This document shows, one piece after another, positions 44,252-54,058 of a DNA stretch of 64,000 nucleotides. The notes beneath the pieces were generated by a model. It worked only from the letters and a program-made list of their open reading frames with translations. It was not told where the DNA came from and did not search any database. The DNA is from CAZSDU01 sp964429135. GTDB taxonomy: Bacteria; Bacteroidota; Bacteroidia; Bacteroidales; FEN-979. Positions within the stretch are counted from its first letter, which is position 1, and each line of letters starts with the position of its first letter. The translations under genes and the position numbers were made by a program. Location: positions 124,001 through 188,000 of the forward strand of contig CAYSAU010000004.1 in the NCBI GenBank assembly GCA_964429135.1, written 5' to 3'.

Positions 44252-44572
44252 TCAGGGCTGTTTGACCACAAATAATTTGTTGTCACAGGGTAGAATCATC
44301 ATGGTGGTATCAAAATAATACCTCGGTCCTGTGATTTTTATCTGATAAGGGTTGTTGCCTGTCAGATCGAACCTTTGGGTATAATCTTTATTTACGGTAA
44401 CGGTATTATGGATTTGGACCACAGTGACTGATATGGCTGAATCCATCTTGTTTTCCAGCCAAAGTATCCCTTTGCCTCCGCAAGGATCTTCTTCGGTTTT
44501 CTTTGAACAGCTTGCCATGGCGAAAAATATTGCCATCAGGAAAAGGGTGACTGTAATGATATTTTTTTTCAT
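44252..44572 (-). CDS. Small hypothetical lipoprotein
   Basis: A 106-residue predicted lipoprotein. The ATG ending at 44572 gives a basic start (MKKNIITV), a hydrophobic core and lipobox AMASCSKK. The mature part has a short beta-rich sequence with two further cysteines (DPCGGKG and ILPCDNKL) that could form a disulfide. No family is recognised. It converges on the exported protein gene at 44237, with 14 bases between the stops. Confidence 0.6.
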   Translation of the reverse strand: MKKNIITVTLFLMAIFFAMASCSKKTEEDPCGGKGILWLENKMDSAISVTVVQIHNTVTVNKDYTQRFDLTGNNPYQIKITGPRYYFDTTMMILPCDNKLFVVKQP

Positions 44573-44681
44573 AAAGAGGGAATTGACCAATGCAAAAATA
44601 ACAGCTTTCTTTGAATAACAAAATTCTTTATTGTAAATTGTAGCCTATCAGAAAATATTTTGTTAGGGTTATACGTTCATT

Positions 44682-44715
44682 TTTGTAAAAGGTTATCAGA
44701 TTATTACTATTTTTG
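44682..44715 (+). promoter_or_regulatory. Consensus promoter for the giant PKD gene
   Basis: TTTG (44682-44685), 22 bases, TATTTTTG (44708-44715): an exact fit to TTTG-N19-23-TAnnTTTG, in a 259-base AT-rich gap between divergent genes. The predicted leader before the ATG at 44832 is about 110 bases long; no clear hairpin was found in it. Confidence 0.6.
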
Positions 44716-44831
44716 TATCTTATCGAGTTCAGAATAATATTTTCATCCTTTAAATACAACCCATTTGTTGTAACTTTAGTCTAATTTTCAAGTATAACAT
44801 AAATCGGAATAATTTATCAAAACCCAATCAT

Positions 44832-47800
44832 ATGTTCCATCGATTTATACGCTTTGCACTCCTCGCTACCTTGCTCACCACATCGATGTTCAGAATTGCT
44901 GCTCAACCTTGTGCAGATACAGAACCAAGGATCACCGGACCTGATGTGGTTTGTGCGAGCCTCACCAACACGATTACCTATATTACACCGGCAATAAGCG
45001 GGCATAATTATTCCTGGACGATAACCCGTACGAGTACCGGTAGCGGAGGATGGAGTGTGGTGGGTTCAACCACGACCAATCAACTGGATATTCGCTGGAC
45101 TGCTCCCGGAAATTACCTGTTGACCCTTACTGAAGGCGTGAGCGCATCGCCTTGTACTCCCGTGCAAACCACGCTGAGTGTTACTGTTCAACCATATCTG
45201 GTAGCTTATTTTACGTATGTGGCAACCTCTGAATGCTTTAACAATATTGTTGATTTTCAGGGTGACAGATCCAGCCCCCCTTCGGGAGACCCCACTCTTA
45301 CATATAATTGGACATTTACCGATGGAAGTTGGACCACTACTTCCAATATTGCCAATCCTCAGATCTCTTTCCCGTCTACTCCTGGAGTCACTTATGAAGC
45401 TACCCTCAGGGTTTCAAAAACAGATGCCTTTGGAAGAGTTTGGGAAGATGCCATCACCGATTATATTTATGTTGATCCGAACAAATATAAACCTATCGCA
45501 TTATTTACTGCCACTCCAGTGGGATGCCTATATGATGGTATTCGCTTCGATGCCAGCGCCAGCCAGCCGACCCATGTGATTACCAGTGAAAGTATTCTTC
45601 ACTTTACCTGGGATTTTGGCGATGGAAATGTTGTAACCTATCCCGGCACACAGCCCATAGTCGTTCATAATTACACCACTTATGGCAATTATACAGTTCT
45701 GCTTACAGTGACCAATACAAAATACTGCACCGAGACTACAACCCCTTATATATTGAATGTTGCAAATACCATTCCTCTCTCACAATTCACCTTATCACCT
45801 GCCTGTTTAAATGAACAAACGGTATTCGATCCCCGGAACTCCATAACTCCGACCGGTACGATTACAGATCTTTTCTGGACTTTTGGTGATGGCTCAGTAG
45901 CCACAACCCATGATGTAAATGAATTGGTTAACCATACTTATACCGAACTTGATATTCCCCAACCAGCAACATTAAGGGTCAGGAACTCGTTAAATTGTCT
46001 ATCTGAAATTTATCAGCTCCCCGTGACTGTTAACCGCTCCCCAAGGGCTGTTTTTACTCATGGGAATGCCTGTGCCGGGAATCCGGTGACGTTTACGAAT
46101 ACCAGTCAGCCAGAAGGGGGATCCAGTATCGTTTTACATGAATGGGATTTTGGAGACGGAAATACAAGCAACGAGGTGAACCCCATCCATCTTTATACAG
46201 GAACTGGAACATTTCCCGTCACCCTCACAGTGACCAATAATGATGGATGCAGGAACATTACTTCCGATGTGATCACGGTCAGTCCGAGGCCCGATGTTGA
46301 GTTTACTGCAACCCTGGGAAGTTCTCCTTTCGTGATGAACTTCCAGGAAGTACTGAATTCTACACAATTTGTCGGTAACAATCTGGTATGGGATTTCGGC
46401 GATGGCAGCGGTACCACCGGTCCCACCCCCGTCCATTCCTATCCGGGCCCTGGAACTTTTCTGGTCACCCTTACCGGAACTGACATGATGACCCAATGCC
46501 CTAATACCGTCCAGCATTCTGTTACTCTGGGGGCAATTCCCTCCGCTTATTTTTCAGCCATCCCGGATGAACAGTGTCAGGGTAGCACCATTTCCTTTGT
46601 TCCGCAAATTCCTCCCGGAGGTTTTATTCAGGATGAAGACTGGTATTTCAATGACGGATCTTTACCCAACCCGGTTCACTATGATTTTCCAAATACCCCG
46701 GCTTTTCCGGTTCATACCTTCAACAGTTCCGGTACTTATCTGGTGGAGCGTTATGTTAACCGTGGTACCGCCAACGAGGCATACCATAGTTTATATGTCA
46801 CTATTCATCAGTTGCCGACCGCCATGTTTACCTGGTTCAGCGATCCTTCCTGGACGCATCAGTTATTTGCCTGCAGTGGGCAGCCGGTTTATTTCCACGA
46901 CCTTTCCAATTCGGAAGAACCCCCTGGGGTGATATATAAATGGTATTGGGATTTCGATGATCCGGCATCCGGCCCTGACCAGTTTTCGACGCTGAAGGAT
47001 CCCATTCATACTTTTATCGGAGCAGGCCCATTTAATGTTTCACTCACGGTTACCGATAACCTCAGGGATTGTAAAAGCACCGTGACCCATCAGGTTATAA
47101 TAAATCCTCCTATTCCGGTTGAGTTTACCTATACCAATAATAACTGTGTCAACCAACTGGCCTATTTTACTCCTAATCCGGCTTTGATTCCATCCGATTA
47201 CACCTGGTTATGGAATTTTGGTGATGGTTTTTCAATCAATACTCCGGGGTCAGTTTCACATTTATATTCCGCTGTAGGCGTTTATCCTGTTACTTTGACC
47301 CTGACGGATCAATATGGATGTACCAAATCAATCACTCACGATATTACAATCATTCCAGGACCAATTGCAAATTTCACCTTTACCTCCCCGACTTGTCATG
47401 GTCAGCCCATTCAGTTTACTGACCTGTCTTATGTACCTAATCCCTATCCCGATATTATTACTGCCTGGGCCTGGGATTTTGGCGATGGAGTGGGCACTTC
47501 CACCCTTAAGGACCCGGTTTATACTTATCCCACTTTCAATCCCGGGGGTTATTATGTCAGCTTAACCGTTACCACCAACCGTGGTTGTACGGCTACCCGG
47601 ACTTATCTTGTTCAACCTATTCCTTCTCCGGCAGCTGACTTTAAGATCGTACCCCTCACGCCTGCCTGTGCGGGTCAGACCGCTCAGTTCCAGGATGACT
47701 CCCAAACCAACGGTGTGGACATTGCTAGCTGGTCTTGGGATTTCGGAGATCCGGGCTCAGGTACGGGCAATTACTCGACAGCTCAAAATCCGATACATTT

Positions 47801-50800
47801 GTTCAGCGCTCCCGGAACTTATATGGTTTCCTTGACCGTGAAAAACGTTAACAACTGCAGTAATACAAGAATCAAACCCATTACCATCAATACCCCACCT
47901 ACGGCTGACTTTTCGGCCACTGAAGCCTGCCAGGGAACGAATACGGTTTTCACAGATAATTCTACCACACCCGCAGGTACAAATATTACCACTTATACTT
48001 GGGACTTCGGTGATGGCTTCGGAGGTACAGGCCCTAACCCTCAACATGCTTATGCTACTTATGGAACCTACTATGTCAGACTGACGATTTTAAATACCGA
48101 CCTCTGTATCAATGAAACCGTTAAACCGGTTTTTGTTCATCCTAACCCCTTGCCTGATTTTTCATTTTCGCCTTCCACCTGTATCGGAAATCCGGTTTCC
48201 TTTACGAATCTGTCCACCATGCCTCCGGGAAATGGTTTTTCAGACAGACCGGATATCTGGACATGGGATTTCGGCGATGGCTCTCTTCCTGTTACCATCA
48301 ATTACCCGGATAACCCAAATATTGTTCATACTTTCCTGGGTACTGCCCCATCTCATATTGTTACCTTGACCGTTACCTCAAATACAGGGTGCGTGGCATC
48401 CATACAAAAAACGGTTAACAGTGTTCCATCCCCGGATGCAAATTTCTCTTATTCAGGAAGCCAATGTGCTGATCAGGCTATTCAATTTACAGATCAGACT
48501 TCGGAAGCCGGAGGAGGAGCTATCCAGTCCTGGTACTGGACTTTTGGTGACCCTCTTTCAGGTGCCAGCAATACTTCCACTTTACGCAATCCCATTCATA
48601 CTTTCATAGGTGGACCGGGAACCTATACCGTTACGCTTTTAGTCACCAATACCAATGGATGTACCAGTACCAGATCGTATGATGTGATCATTAATATGAA
48701 ACCTGTGTCGAATTTCACAGCCACCACCCCCTGTGAAAACAGTCCGACTATCTTTACCAATACTTCTACCCCCAATGCCGCTGCCATTGTTTCCTCCTTC
48801 TGGGAATTCGGCGATGGAGGTACTTCTAACCAATCTTCTCCTACTTATACCTATCTGACTTACGGAATCAAGAATGTCAAACTTACCGTCACCAATTCCA
48901 ATGGATGTATTCATGATACTACCAAGCAGGTTTCAGTCTATCCTAAACCAACAGCATCATTCACCTATTCAGCCAATGCCTGTATAGGAAATCCGGTGAA
49001 CTTTGTCAATCATTCAACCGTTCCCGGCTCCATGTCGAGTTATATCAATACCTGGGTTTGGGATTTCAATGATGGTTCACCGGTACAAACCATAACCTAC
49101 CCTGATAATCCTGATGTGACCCATACCTTTCTCGGTACTGCCACCTCCTTTACCGTGCGACTTACCGTGACGACTACTGCTGGGTGCACCAATTTCATTG
49201 ATCAAACCGTAAATCTTGTTCCATCTCCCGTTGCAAACTTCTCTTATTCTTCCACCAATTGTATTTATCAATCTGTACAATTCACAGATCAAACGCAAAC
49301 TGCCGGAGGAAGCAATATTCAATTCTGGAGCTGGAATTTTGACGATCCGGGATCAGGATCAAATAACTTCTCACAGTTACAAAACCCTGTTCATATTTTT
49401 CAATCCAGCGGAACCAAGACGATCACCCTGATCGTAACCAGTATGAACGGGTGTAAGGATACTGTGACCAAAGACCTGACCATCAATGCCCGTCCGGTTT
49501 CACAGTTCTCTGCCACCACTGCCTGTTTGGGGTCGGTAACAACTTTTACAGATGAGTCAACCCCCCCGTCAGGTGCTAGCATTGTCAGTCATTTCTGGGA
49601 ATTCGGGGATGGAGGTACTTCTTCGATTGCCAATCCGACATATACCTATTTGTTGGCAGGCAATCATAATGTCACACTTACCGTAACCACCAATCAGGGT
49701 TGTACAAAAGACACCACCATACAGGTAACTGTGCTGGGTAAACCTATATCAAGCTTTACTTACACTTCTCCGAATTGCTCGACTGATTCCGTGTATTTCA
49801 CCGATCATTCTTCCACACCTCATGGTTCAATCACCAAATGGGAATGGAACTTTCAGGATGGATCTCCGGTAGTCACACGCAATTATCCGGAATCACCCAA
49901 TGTGGCGCATAAGTTTCCCAATGGAGGCACCTTCAATGTGAAACTGACGATTACGACATCGGATGATTGTGTGTCGGAAAAAACCCTTCCGGTACAGGTT
50001 GAATTTGCACCCCTGGCTAATTTCAGTTTTGCCGCCAATGCCTGTGCGCTTTCTCCTATTCAGTTCACAGATAATTCCCAGCCCAATGGAGGGGCTCCGG
50101 TGGTGAACTGGAACTGGAATTTCGGAGATCCCGGCTCAGGATCCAATAATACTTCCATAGTTCAAAATCCCACCCATGCCTTTACGGCAGGAGGCACATA
50201 CGATGTTTATCTGATTGTGACCAATGTTAACGGATGTAGGGATACCATTCAAAAATCCATTACCGTCAACAATGCCCCGGTAGCTATATTTACTGCTGAT
50301 ACTTCCTGCTTGACAAGTCCGACTCAGTTCATCGACCAGTCCACCACCTCTCCTGGAAATATCATTGCATGGGCCTGGAATTTTGGGGATCCGGCATCAG
50401 GTACGAACAATACCTCGACCTTGCAGAATCCAACGCATATATATAATTCCCCGGGAACATATACCGTATTGCTGACGGTGACCAATACAGCTACCTGTAC
50501 AAAAGACACTTCAATGCAGGTGACAGTGAACCCGAAACCAGTGGCTTTATTCAGTTATTCAGCAAGCTGTGTGGGAGATTCCACACAATTTACGGATTTA
50601 TCCATCGCTCCGGGAAGCTCAGTGACTTCCTGGTTGTGGGATTTTAATGATGGTTCCCCAACGGTTAACCAGCAGAACCCTATGCATGCGTTCATGACTT
50701 CCGGAACTTTCCAGGTAAAACTGGTGGTGACTAACTTGAGTAATTGCAAGGATTCCGTGATCATACCCGTTGTAACACGTCCCACCCCGACAGCCGCTTT

Positions 50801-52916
50801 TCAGTATGTCAATTTCTTCTGTCCGGCAGGTCAGGTGAATTTCCAGGATCAATCCACAGGAGCTGGTTCTGCCATCACAGATCATTACTGGATCTTTGAA
50901 CCAGGTTATACCTCCACCCTGGTCAACCCGACTCATGTATTTCCGGTAACCAATATGAAATACTTTGTTCAACTGATCGTCACCGATAATTTCGGATGTA
51001 AGGATACCATCGGTGACAGTGTGTTTGTGAAACCCGGGTTCAGTTTTACCTTTACCAATGATACGGTTTGTCTGGGTTATCCGACCCATTTCAATCCCAT
51101 CAACAATGCTGAAGGGGATAGCCTTTACTCTGTGGCCTGGAATTTCGGAGATCCGAATTCAGGACCGGCAAATATTTCATACCAGTACAGACCTCAGCAT
51201 ATTTTCACCCAACCCGGATTATATTCCGTGAAAATGAAAGCATGGAATTCCGATAACTGTGTGGATAGCATTTACAGGGATATACAGGTATTTGCGCCGC
51301 CCAAAGCTGCTTTTGCCTTCCAGAACCCGCCCTGCGACAGTACGGTATATTTCCATGATTCCACGATGATTACAGGTAACGGGACCATTGCCAGCTGGGA
51401 GTGGAGATTCGGTGACGGAACACCTCCTCTGATTATTCCAGCTCCCGGTCCGGGAAGCACTTCTCATTTATATGTTAACGCGGGCTATTATCCAGTGACG
51501 CTGATCATTACCAATACAAGTGGATGTGTTGACAGTCTGACAAAGATCGTACAAAGATTCCCATGCATCAAAGCAGTATTTGAATATCCAGACACCCTGC
51601 GATGTGCCCGTTATCAGATCTCATTCTCTGACAGCTCACTGCCGGTTTCCATGATCACTCAATGGCATTGGAAATGGGGTGACGGAAAGGATACTACCTA
51701 TACCAGTCATGGGTCACCGATTACTCATATCTATGCAGATTCGGGAAGATATGCGGTTACTCTGGCCATACGGGCTTTGCTTGATGGGGTCACGATCAAG
51801 GACAGCATGACAAGATTTGTCACTGTTCATCCGACACCCTACTCCCTCTTTTCAAATATGGGCGTCTGTCTGAATCAACCGACCATCTTCCTGGATACTT
51901 CCAGAACATTCGGAGAACCTATTAAACAATGGAACTGGGAATTCGGGGAACCAACATCCGGTGTTAATGACACTTCCACAAAACAGAATCCTGTTCATAA
52001 ATATATGAATAAAGGTCTTTATGATGTAGAACTTCTGGTCATGAACCGTTTCGGTTGTAAAGATTCACTGACCAAAACCACCCGGGTTTATGGTTTGCCT
52101 GAAGCCCATTTTGCCAGTTCGGTAGCTTGTACCGGAGATCCAACTTATTTCACCGATAATTCGATCCTGTCAGATACCATAGCGGGTTTCTGGGCATGGA
52201 ATTTTGGCGAGCTAAATTCTCAGAAAGATACCTCCAACCTCCAGAATCCTGAATACAGATATAGAACGGAAGGTGATTACCTGGTTCGGTTTATTGTGAA
52301 AGATTACTATGGTTGCAAGGACACCATTGATTCTACCATCAGGGTGAACATTACTCCGACCAGCGCCTTTACTTTTACAGAGAATTTTGACGGACGCCAG
52401 GGTAAAGTGAAGCTGAATAACCATTCGGATGGAGCCACGGTTTACAATTGGGATTTTGGCAACGGAATGACTTCTACTGAGGATAATCCCATTGTGAGTT
52501 ATACGGAAGATGGAACATACATCATCAAACTGATTGCCTTGAACCAGTTTGATTGTTCTGACACCACTTTCTTCGAGTACAAATTGTTGTTTAAAGGACT
52601 ATATGTACCTAATGCCTTCTCACCAACCAGTACCATTCTTGCAGTGAGGCTGTTCCAACCTGTTGGCATGAATCTGAAGCAGTATCATATTACAGTGTTT
52701 GACAGTTGGGGTCATCTGATGTGGGAATCCACCAAACTTGACGATAAAGGAAGACCGGCTGAAGGATGGGATGGTACCTATAACGGGAATATCATGCCTC
52801 AGGGGAATTATATGTGGAAAATCAAAGCCCTTTTTGTTGATGATTCTCCATGGAACGGCTCTGATATCGGTGTAGGCGAATATAGTACCATGGGCTCTGT
52901 GACATTAATCAGATAA
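44832..52916 (+). CDS. Giant PKD-repeat surface protein with gliding-motility-type T9SS C-terminus
   Basis: A 2694-residue exported protein. Signal peptide ends near RIAAQPCAD; an Ig-like domain follows, then I count about 28 PKD-type domains, each with a WxFGDG- or WxFGDPxSG-like motif. Most carry one cysteine near the start and one in an NGC-type motif near the end, probably a disulfide per domain. Residues about 843-1903 consist of a three-domain unit repeated four times. The C-terminus (YVPNAFSPTS, QYHITVFDSWGHLMWES, PAEGWDGTYNG, QGNYMWKIKA) is the type B T9SS sorting domain found in SprB-like adhesins. The PorP/SprF gene 19 bases downstream is the expected partner for its secretion. A role as cell-surface adhesin or filament is inferred, not shown. 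Confidence 0.93.
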   Translation: MFHRFIRFALLATLLTTSMFRIAAQPCADTEPRITGPDVVCASLTNTITYITPAISGHNYSWTITRTSTGSGGWSVVGSTTTNQLDIRWTAPGNYLLTLTEGVSASPCTPVQTTLSVTVQPYLVAYFTYVATSECFNNIVDFQGDRSSPPSGDPTLTYNWTFTDGSWTTTSNIANPQISFPSTPGVTYEATLRVSKTDAFGRVWEDAITDYIYVDPNKYKPIALFTATPVGCLYDGIRFDASASQPTHVITSESILHFTWDFGDGNVVTYPGTQPIVVHNYTTYGNYTVLLTVTNTKYCTETTTPYILNVANTIPLSQFTLSPACLNEQTVFDPRNSITPTGTITDLFWTFGDGSVATTHDVNELVNHTYTELDIPQPATLRVRNSLNCLSEIYQLPVTVNRSPRAVFTHGNACAGNPVTFTNTSQPEGGSSIVLHEWDFGDGNTSNEVNPIHLYTGTGTFPVTLTVTNNDGCRNITSDVITVSPRPDVEFTATLGSSPFVMNFQEVLNSTQFVGNNLVWDFGDGSGTTGPTPVHSYPGPGTFLVTLTGTDMMTQCPNTVQHSVTLGAIPSAYFSAIPDEQCQGSTISFVPQIPPGGFIQDEDWYFNDGSLPNPVHYDFPNTPAFPVHTFNSSGTYLVERYVNRGTANEAYHSLYVTIHQLPTAMFTWFSDPSWTHQLFACSGQPVYFHDLSNSEEPPGVIYKWYWDFDDPASGPDQFSTLKDPIHTFIGAGPFNVSLTVTDNLRDCKSTVTHQVIINPPIPVEFTYTNNNCVNQLAYFTPNPALIPSDYTWLWNFGDGFSINTPGSVSHLYSAVGVYPVTLTLTDQYGCTKSITHDITIIPGPIANFTFTSPTCHGQPIQFTDLSYVPNPYPDIITAWAWDFGDGVGTSTLKDPVYTYPTFNPGGYYVSLTVTTNRGCTATRTYLVQPIPSPAADFKIVPLTPACAGQTAQFQDDSQTNGVDIASWSWDFGDPGSGTGNYSTAQNPIHLFSAPGTYMVSLTVKNVNNCSNTRIKPITINTPPTADFSATEACQGTNTVFTDNSTTPAGTNITTYTWDFGDGFGGTGPNPQHAYATYGTYYVRLTILNTDLCINETVKPVFVHPNPLPDFSFSPSTCIGNPVSFTNLSTMPPGNGFSDRPDIWTWDFGDGSLPVTINYPDNPNIVHTFLGTAPSHIVTLTVTSNTGCVASIQKTVNSVPSPDANFSYSGSQCADQAIQFTDQTSEAGGGAIQSWYWTFGDPLSGASNTSTLRNPIHTFIGGPGTYTVTLLVTNTNGCTSTRSYDVIINMKPVSNFTATTPCENSPTIFTNTSTPNAAAIVSSFWEFGDGGTSNQSSPTYTYLTYGIKNVKLTVTNSNGCIHDTTKQVSVYPKPTASFTYSANACIGNPVNFVNHSTVPGSMSSYINTWVWDFNDGSPVQTITYPDNPDVTHTFLGTATSFTVRLTVTTTAGCTNFIDQTVNLVPSPVANFSYSSTNCIYQSVQFTDQTQTAGGSNIQFWSWNFDDPGSGSNNFSQLQNPVHIFQSSGTKTITLIVTSMNGCKDTVTKDLTINARPVSQFSATTACLGSVTTFTDESTPPSGASIVSHFWEFGDGGTSSIANPTYTYLLAGNHNVTLTVTTNQGCTKDTTIQVTVLGKPISSFTYTSPNCSTDSVYFTDHSSTPHGSITKWEWNFQDGSPVVTRNYPESPNVAHKFPNGGTFNVKLTITTSDDCVSEKTLPVQVEFAPLANFSFAANACALSPIQFTDNSQPNGGAPVVNWNWNFGDPGSGSNNTSIVQNPTHAFTAGGTYDVYLIVTNVNGCRDTIQKSITVNNAPVAIFTADTSCLTSPTQFIDQSTTSPGNIIAWAWNFGDPASGTNNTSTLQNPTHIYNSPGTYTVLLTVTNTATCTKDTSMQVTVNPKPVALFSYSASCVGDSTQFTDLSIAPGSSVTSWLWDFNDGSPTVNQQNPMHAFMTSGTFQVKLVVTNLSNCKDSVIIPVVTRPTPTAAFQYVNFFCPAGQVNFQDQSTGAGSAITDHYWIFEPGYTSTLVNPTHVFPVTNMKYFVQLIVTDNFGCKDTIGDSVFVKPGFSFTFTNDTVCLGYPTHFNPINNAEGDSLYSVAWNFGDPNSGPANISYQYRPQHIFTQPGLYSVKMKAWNSDNCVDSIYRDIQVFAPPKAAFAFQNPPCDSTVYFHDSTMITGNGTIASWEWRFGDGTPPLIIPAPGPGSTSHLYVNAGYYPVTLIITNTSGCVDSLTKIVQRFPCIKAVFEYPDTLRCARYQISFSDSSLPVSMITQWHWKWGDGKDTTYTSHGSPITHIYADSGRYAVTLAIRALLDGVTIKDSMTRFVTVHPTPYSLFSNMGVCLNQPTIFLDTSRTFGEPIKQWNWEFGEPTSGVNDTSTKQNPVHKYMNKGLYDVELLVMNRFGCKDSLTKTTRVYGLPEAHFASSVACTGDPTYFTDNSILSDTIAGFWAWNFGELNSQKDTSNLQNPEYRYRTEGDYLVRFIVKDYYGCKDTIDSTIRVNITPTSAFTFTENFDGRQGKVKLNNHSDGATVYNWDFGNGMTSTEDNPIVSYTEDGTYIIKLIALNQFDCSDTTFFEYKLLFKGLYVPNAFSPTSTILAVRLFQPVGMNLKQYHITVFDSWGHLMWESTKLDDKGRPAEGWDGTYNGNIMPQGNYMWKIKALFVDDSPWNGSDIGVGEYSTMGSVTLIR
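47360..50540 (+). repeat. Four tandem copies of a three-PKD-domain unit (about 795 bases each)
   Basis: Within the giant gene, domains follow an A-B-C order four times, starting near 47360, 48150, 48950 and 49745. B domains carry FGDPGSG or close variants followed by QNPxH; C domains start with (F)xATxxC and in two copies read FWEFGDGGTS; the A domains of copies two and three share YPDNPxxxHTFLGTA. The copies have diverged at the DNA level, so this is an old duplication. Confidence 0.75.
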
Positions 52917-52935
52917 CGCTAAAATATTTCTCGTA

Positions 52936-54045
52936 ATGAAAAGAAGCATTATATATCCATTCCTGTTGTTATTGGGATCACTTTTTCTCAATCTGGCGGC
53001 CCATGGGCAGGACATGAACTACTCCCAGTATTTCAGCACACCTATCTATTATAATCCGGCTTTTACCGGTCTGAATACCGGTTTAAGGGCAAGGTTTTTA
53101 TTCAGGGATCAATGGCCAAGTTTACCCATTGATTATAAGTCTTATTATTTTTCGGCAGACTTGGGTGATCGTAACCTGCCCGGATCAGGTGGGTTGGGAA
53201 TAACCATCAATTCGGATACGCCTGGTATTGGGTTGATCAATAACCTTTCTGCCGCCCTGAATATCGGCGTCCGCATTCCTATCACTGCTTTTCTGGTGGC
53301 CCAGGTTGGGATCAAAGCGGCTGTAATGCAGAGAAAAATTAACTGGGAGAAACTGGTGTTTGCTGATAACCTGGATCCACGCTATGGCAATATTTATCAG
53401 ACTTCTTTTGTTGCACCTGATGCCAATAAACGGGTGGTTCCTGATTTCGGCGCTGGAGGTATCCTTCAGTTCATGAGTCCGAATTCTAATATTTCAGGGA
53501 ATGTGGGATTTGCTGTGGATCATATTTTCAGACCGGATGTCGGATTTCTTTCCACCGGCGCTTCTCCTTATCCCCGCAAATGGGTTGGGCATGCCGATAT
53601 CGTTATTTCAGCCGGTTCACCCGGCTCTACCTCAACTCAATATCGTGGTTCTGATGAACCGTTGAAGATAAATATCGGGGCTTTATATCAGAATCAGGCC
53701 GATCTGAATTCACTGCAGGTGGGTTTAAATCTGTTAAAATTTAATATCTATTTGGGAGGATGGTATAAAACCACCATGACTGGTCTTCCAAACAGTATTC
53801 TTGCATTGGTAGCCGGGTACCGATATATGTTCCAGGATAACATGAGCATTAAATTCATGTATTCCTATGACCTTCAGATTTCCGGTGCGCTCCAGGGTAC
53901 TGGGGGGGCTCATGAAATCAGTCTCGTTCTGGAGTTTGATAAATTATCTTTATTTGGCGGAGGTGGAAGTGGGGGTGGATACCTCCCCGGTGGTGGCGGA
54001 CGTTCACGTAACGGCGGAGCCATGGAATGTCCTTCCTTCTATTAA
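52936..54045 (+). CDS. PorP/SprF family type IX secretion-associated membrane protein
   Basis: A 369-residue outer-membrane protein. Signal peptide ends near LAAHGQDMNYSQYFSTPI; the family start QYFSTPIYYNPAFTGL is followed by amphipathic strands (RARFLFRDQWPSLP, GGLGITINSDTPG) that form a beta-barrel, and the typical YRYMFQDNMSIKFMYSYDLQ near the end. SprF-type proteins are needed for secretion or anchoring of the type B sorting-domain protein encoded immediately upstream. The C-terminus is a glycine-rich tail (about 30 residues) unlike most relatives. The hyfB-like gene starts 13 bases downstream. Confidence 0.93.
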   Translation: MKRSIIYPFLLLLGSLFLNLAAHGQDMNYSQYFSTPIYYNPAFTGLNTGLRARFLFRDQWPSLPIDYKSYYFSADLGDRNLPGSGGLGITINSDTPGIGLINNLSAALNIGVRIPITAFLVAQVGIKAAVMQRKINWEKLVFADNLDPRYGNIYQTSFVAPDANKRVVPDFGAGGILQFMSPNSNISGNVGFAVDHIFRPDVGFLSTGASPYPRKWVGHADIVISAGSPGSTSTQYRGSDEPLKINIGALYQNQADLNSLQVGLNLLKFNIYLGGWYKTTMTGLPNSILALVAGYRYMFQDNMSIKFMYSYDLQISGALQGTGGAHEISLVLEFDKLSLFGGGGSGGGYLPGGGGRSRNGGAMECPSFY

Positions 54046-54058
54046 TATCACCTACAGA

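Noticed and set aside
44573..44831. A small RNA or riboswitch in the long leader of the giant gene
   Set aside because: The region is AT-rich and contains a promoter, but I could find no stable stem or known riboswitch motif.
50619..51089. A 156-codon minus-strand frame inside the giant PKD gene
   Set aside because: Antisense to conserved PKD motifs, with composition expected of a reverse-strand shadow.
44832..52916. CRISPR-like or satellite DNA repeats in the giant gene
   Set aside because: The periodicity is at protein level (PKD domains) with diverged DNA; repeats are not identical and have no spacer pattern.
53867..54058. N-terminal extension of the hyfB-like gene
   Set aside because: These 64 codons lie inside the PorP/SprF gene in another frame and resemble no HyfB N-terminus; the ATG at 54059 starts a normal first helix.
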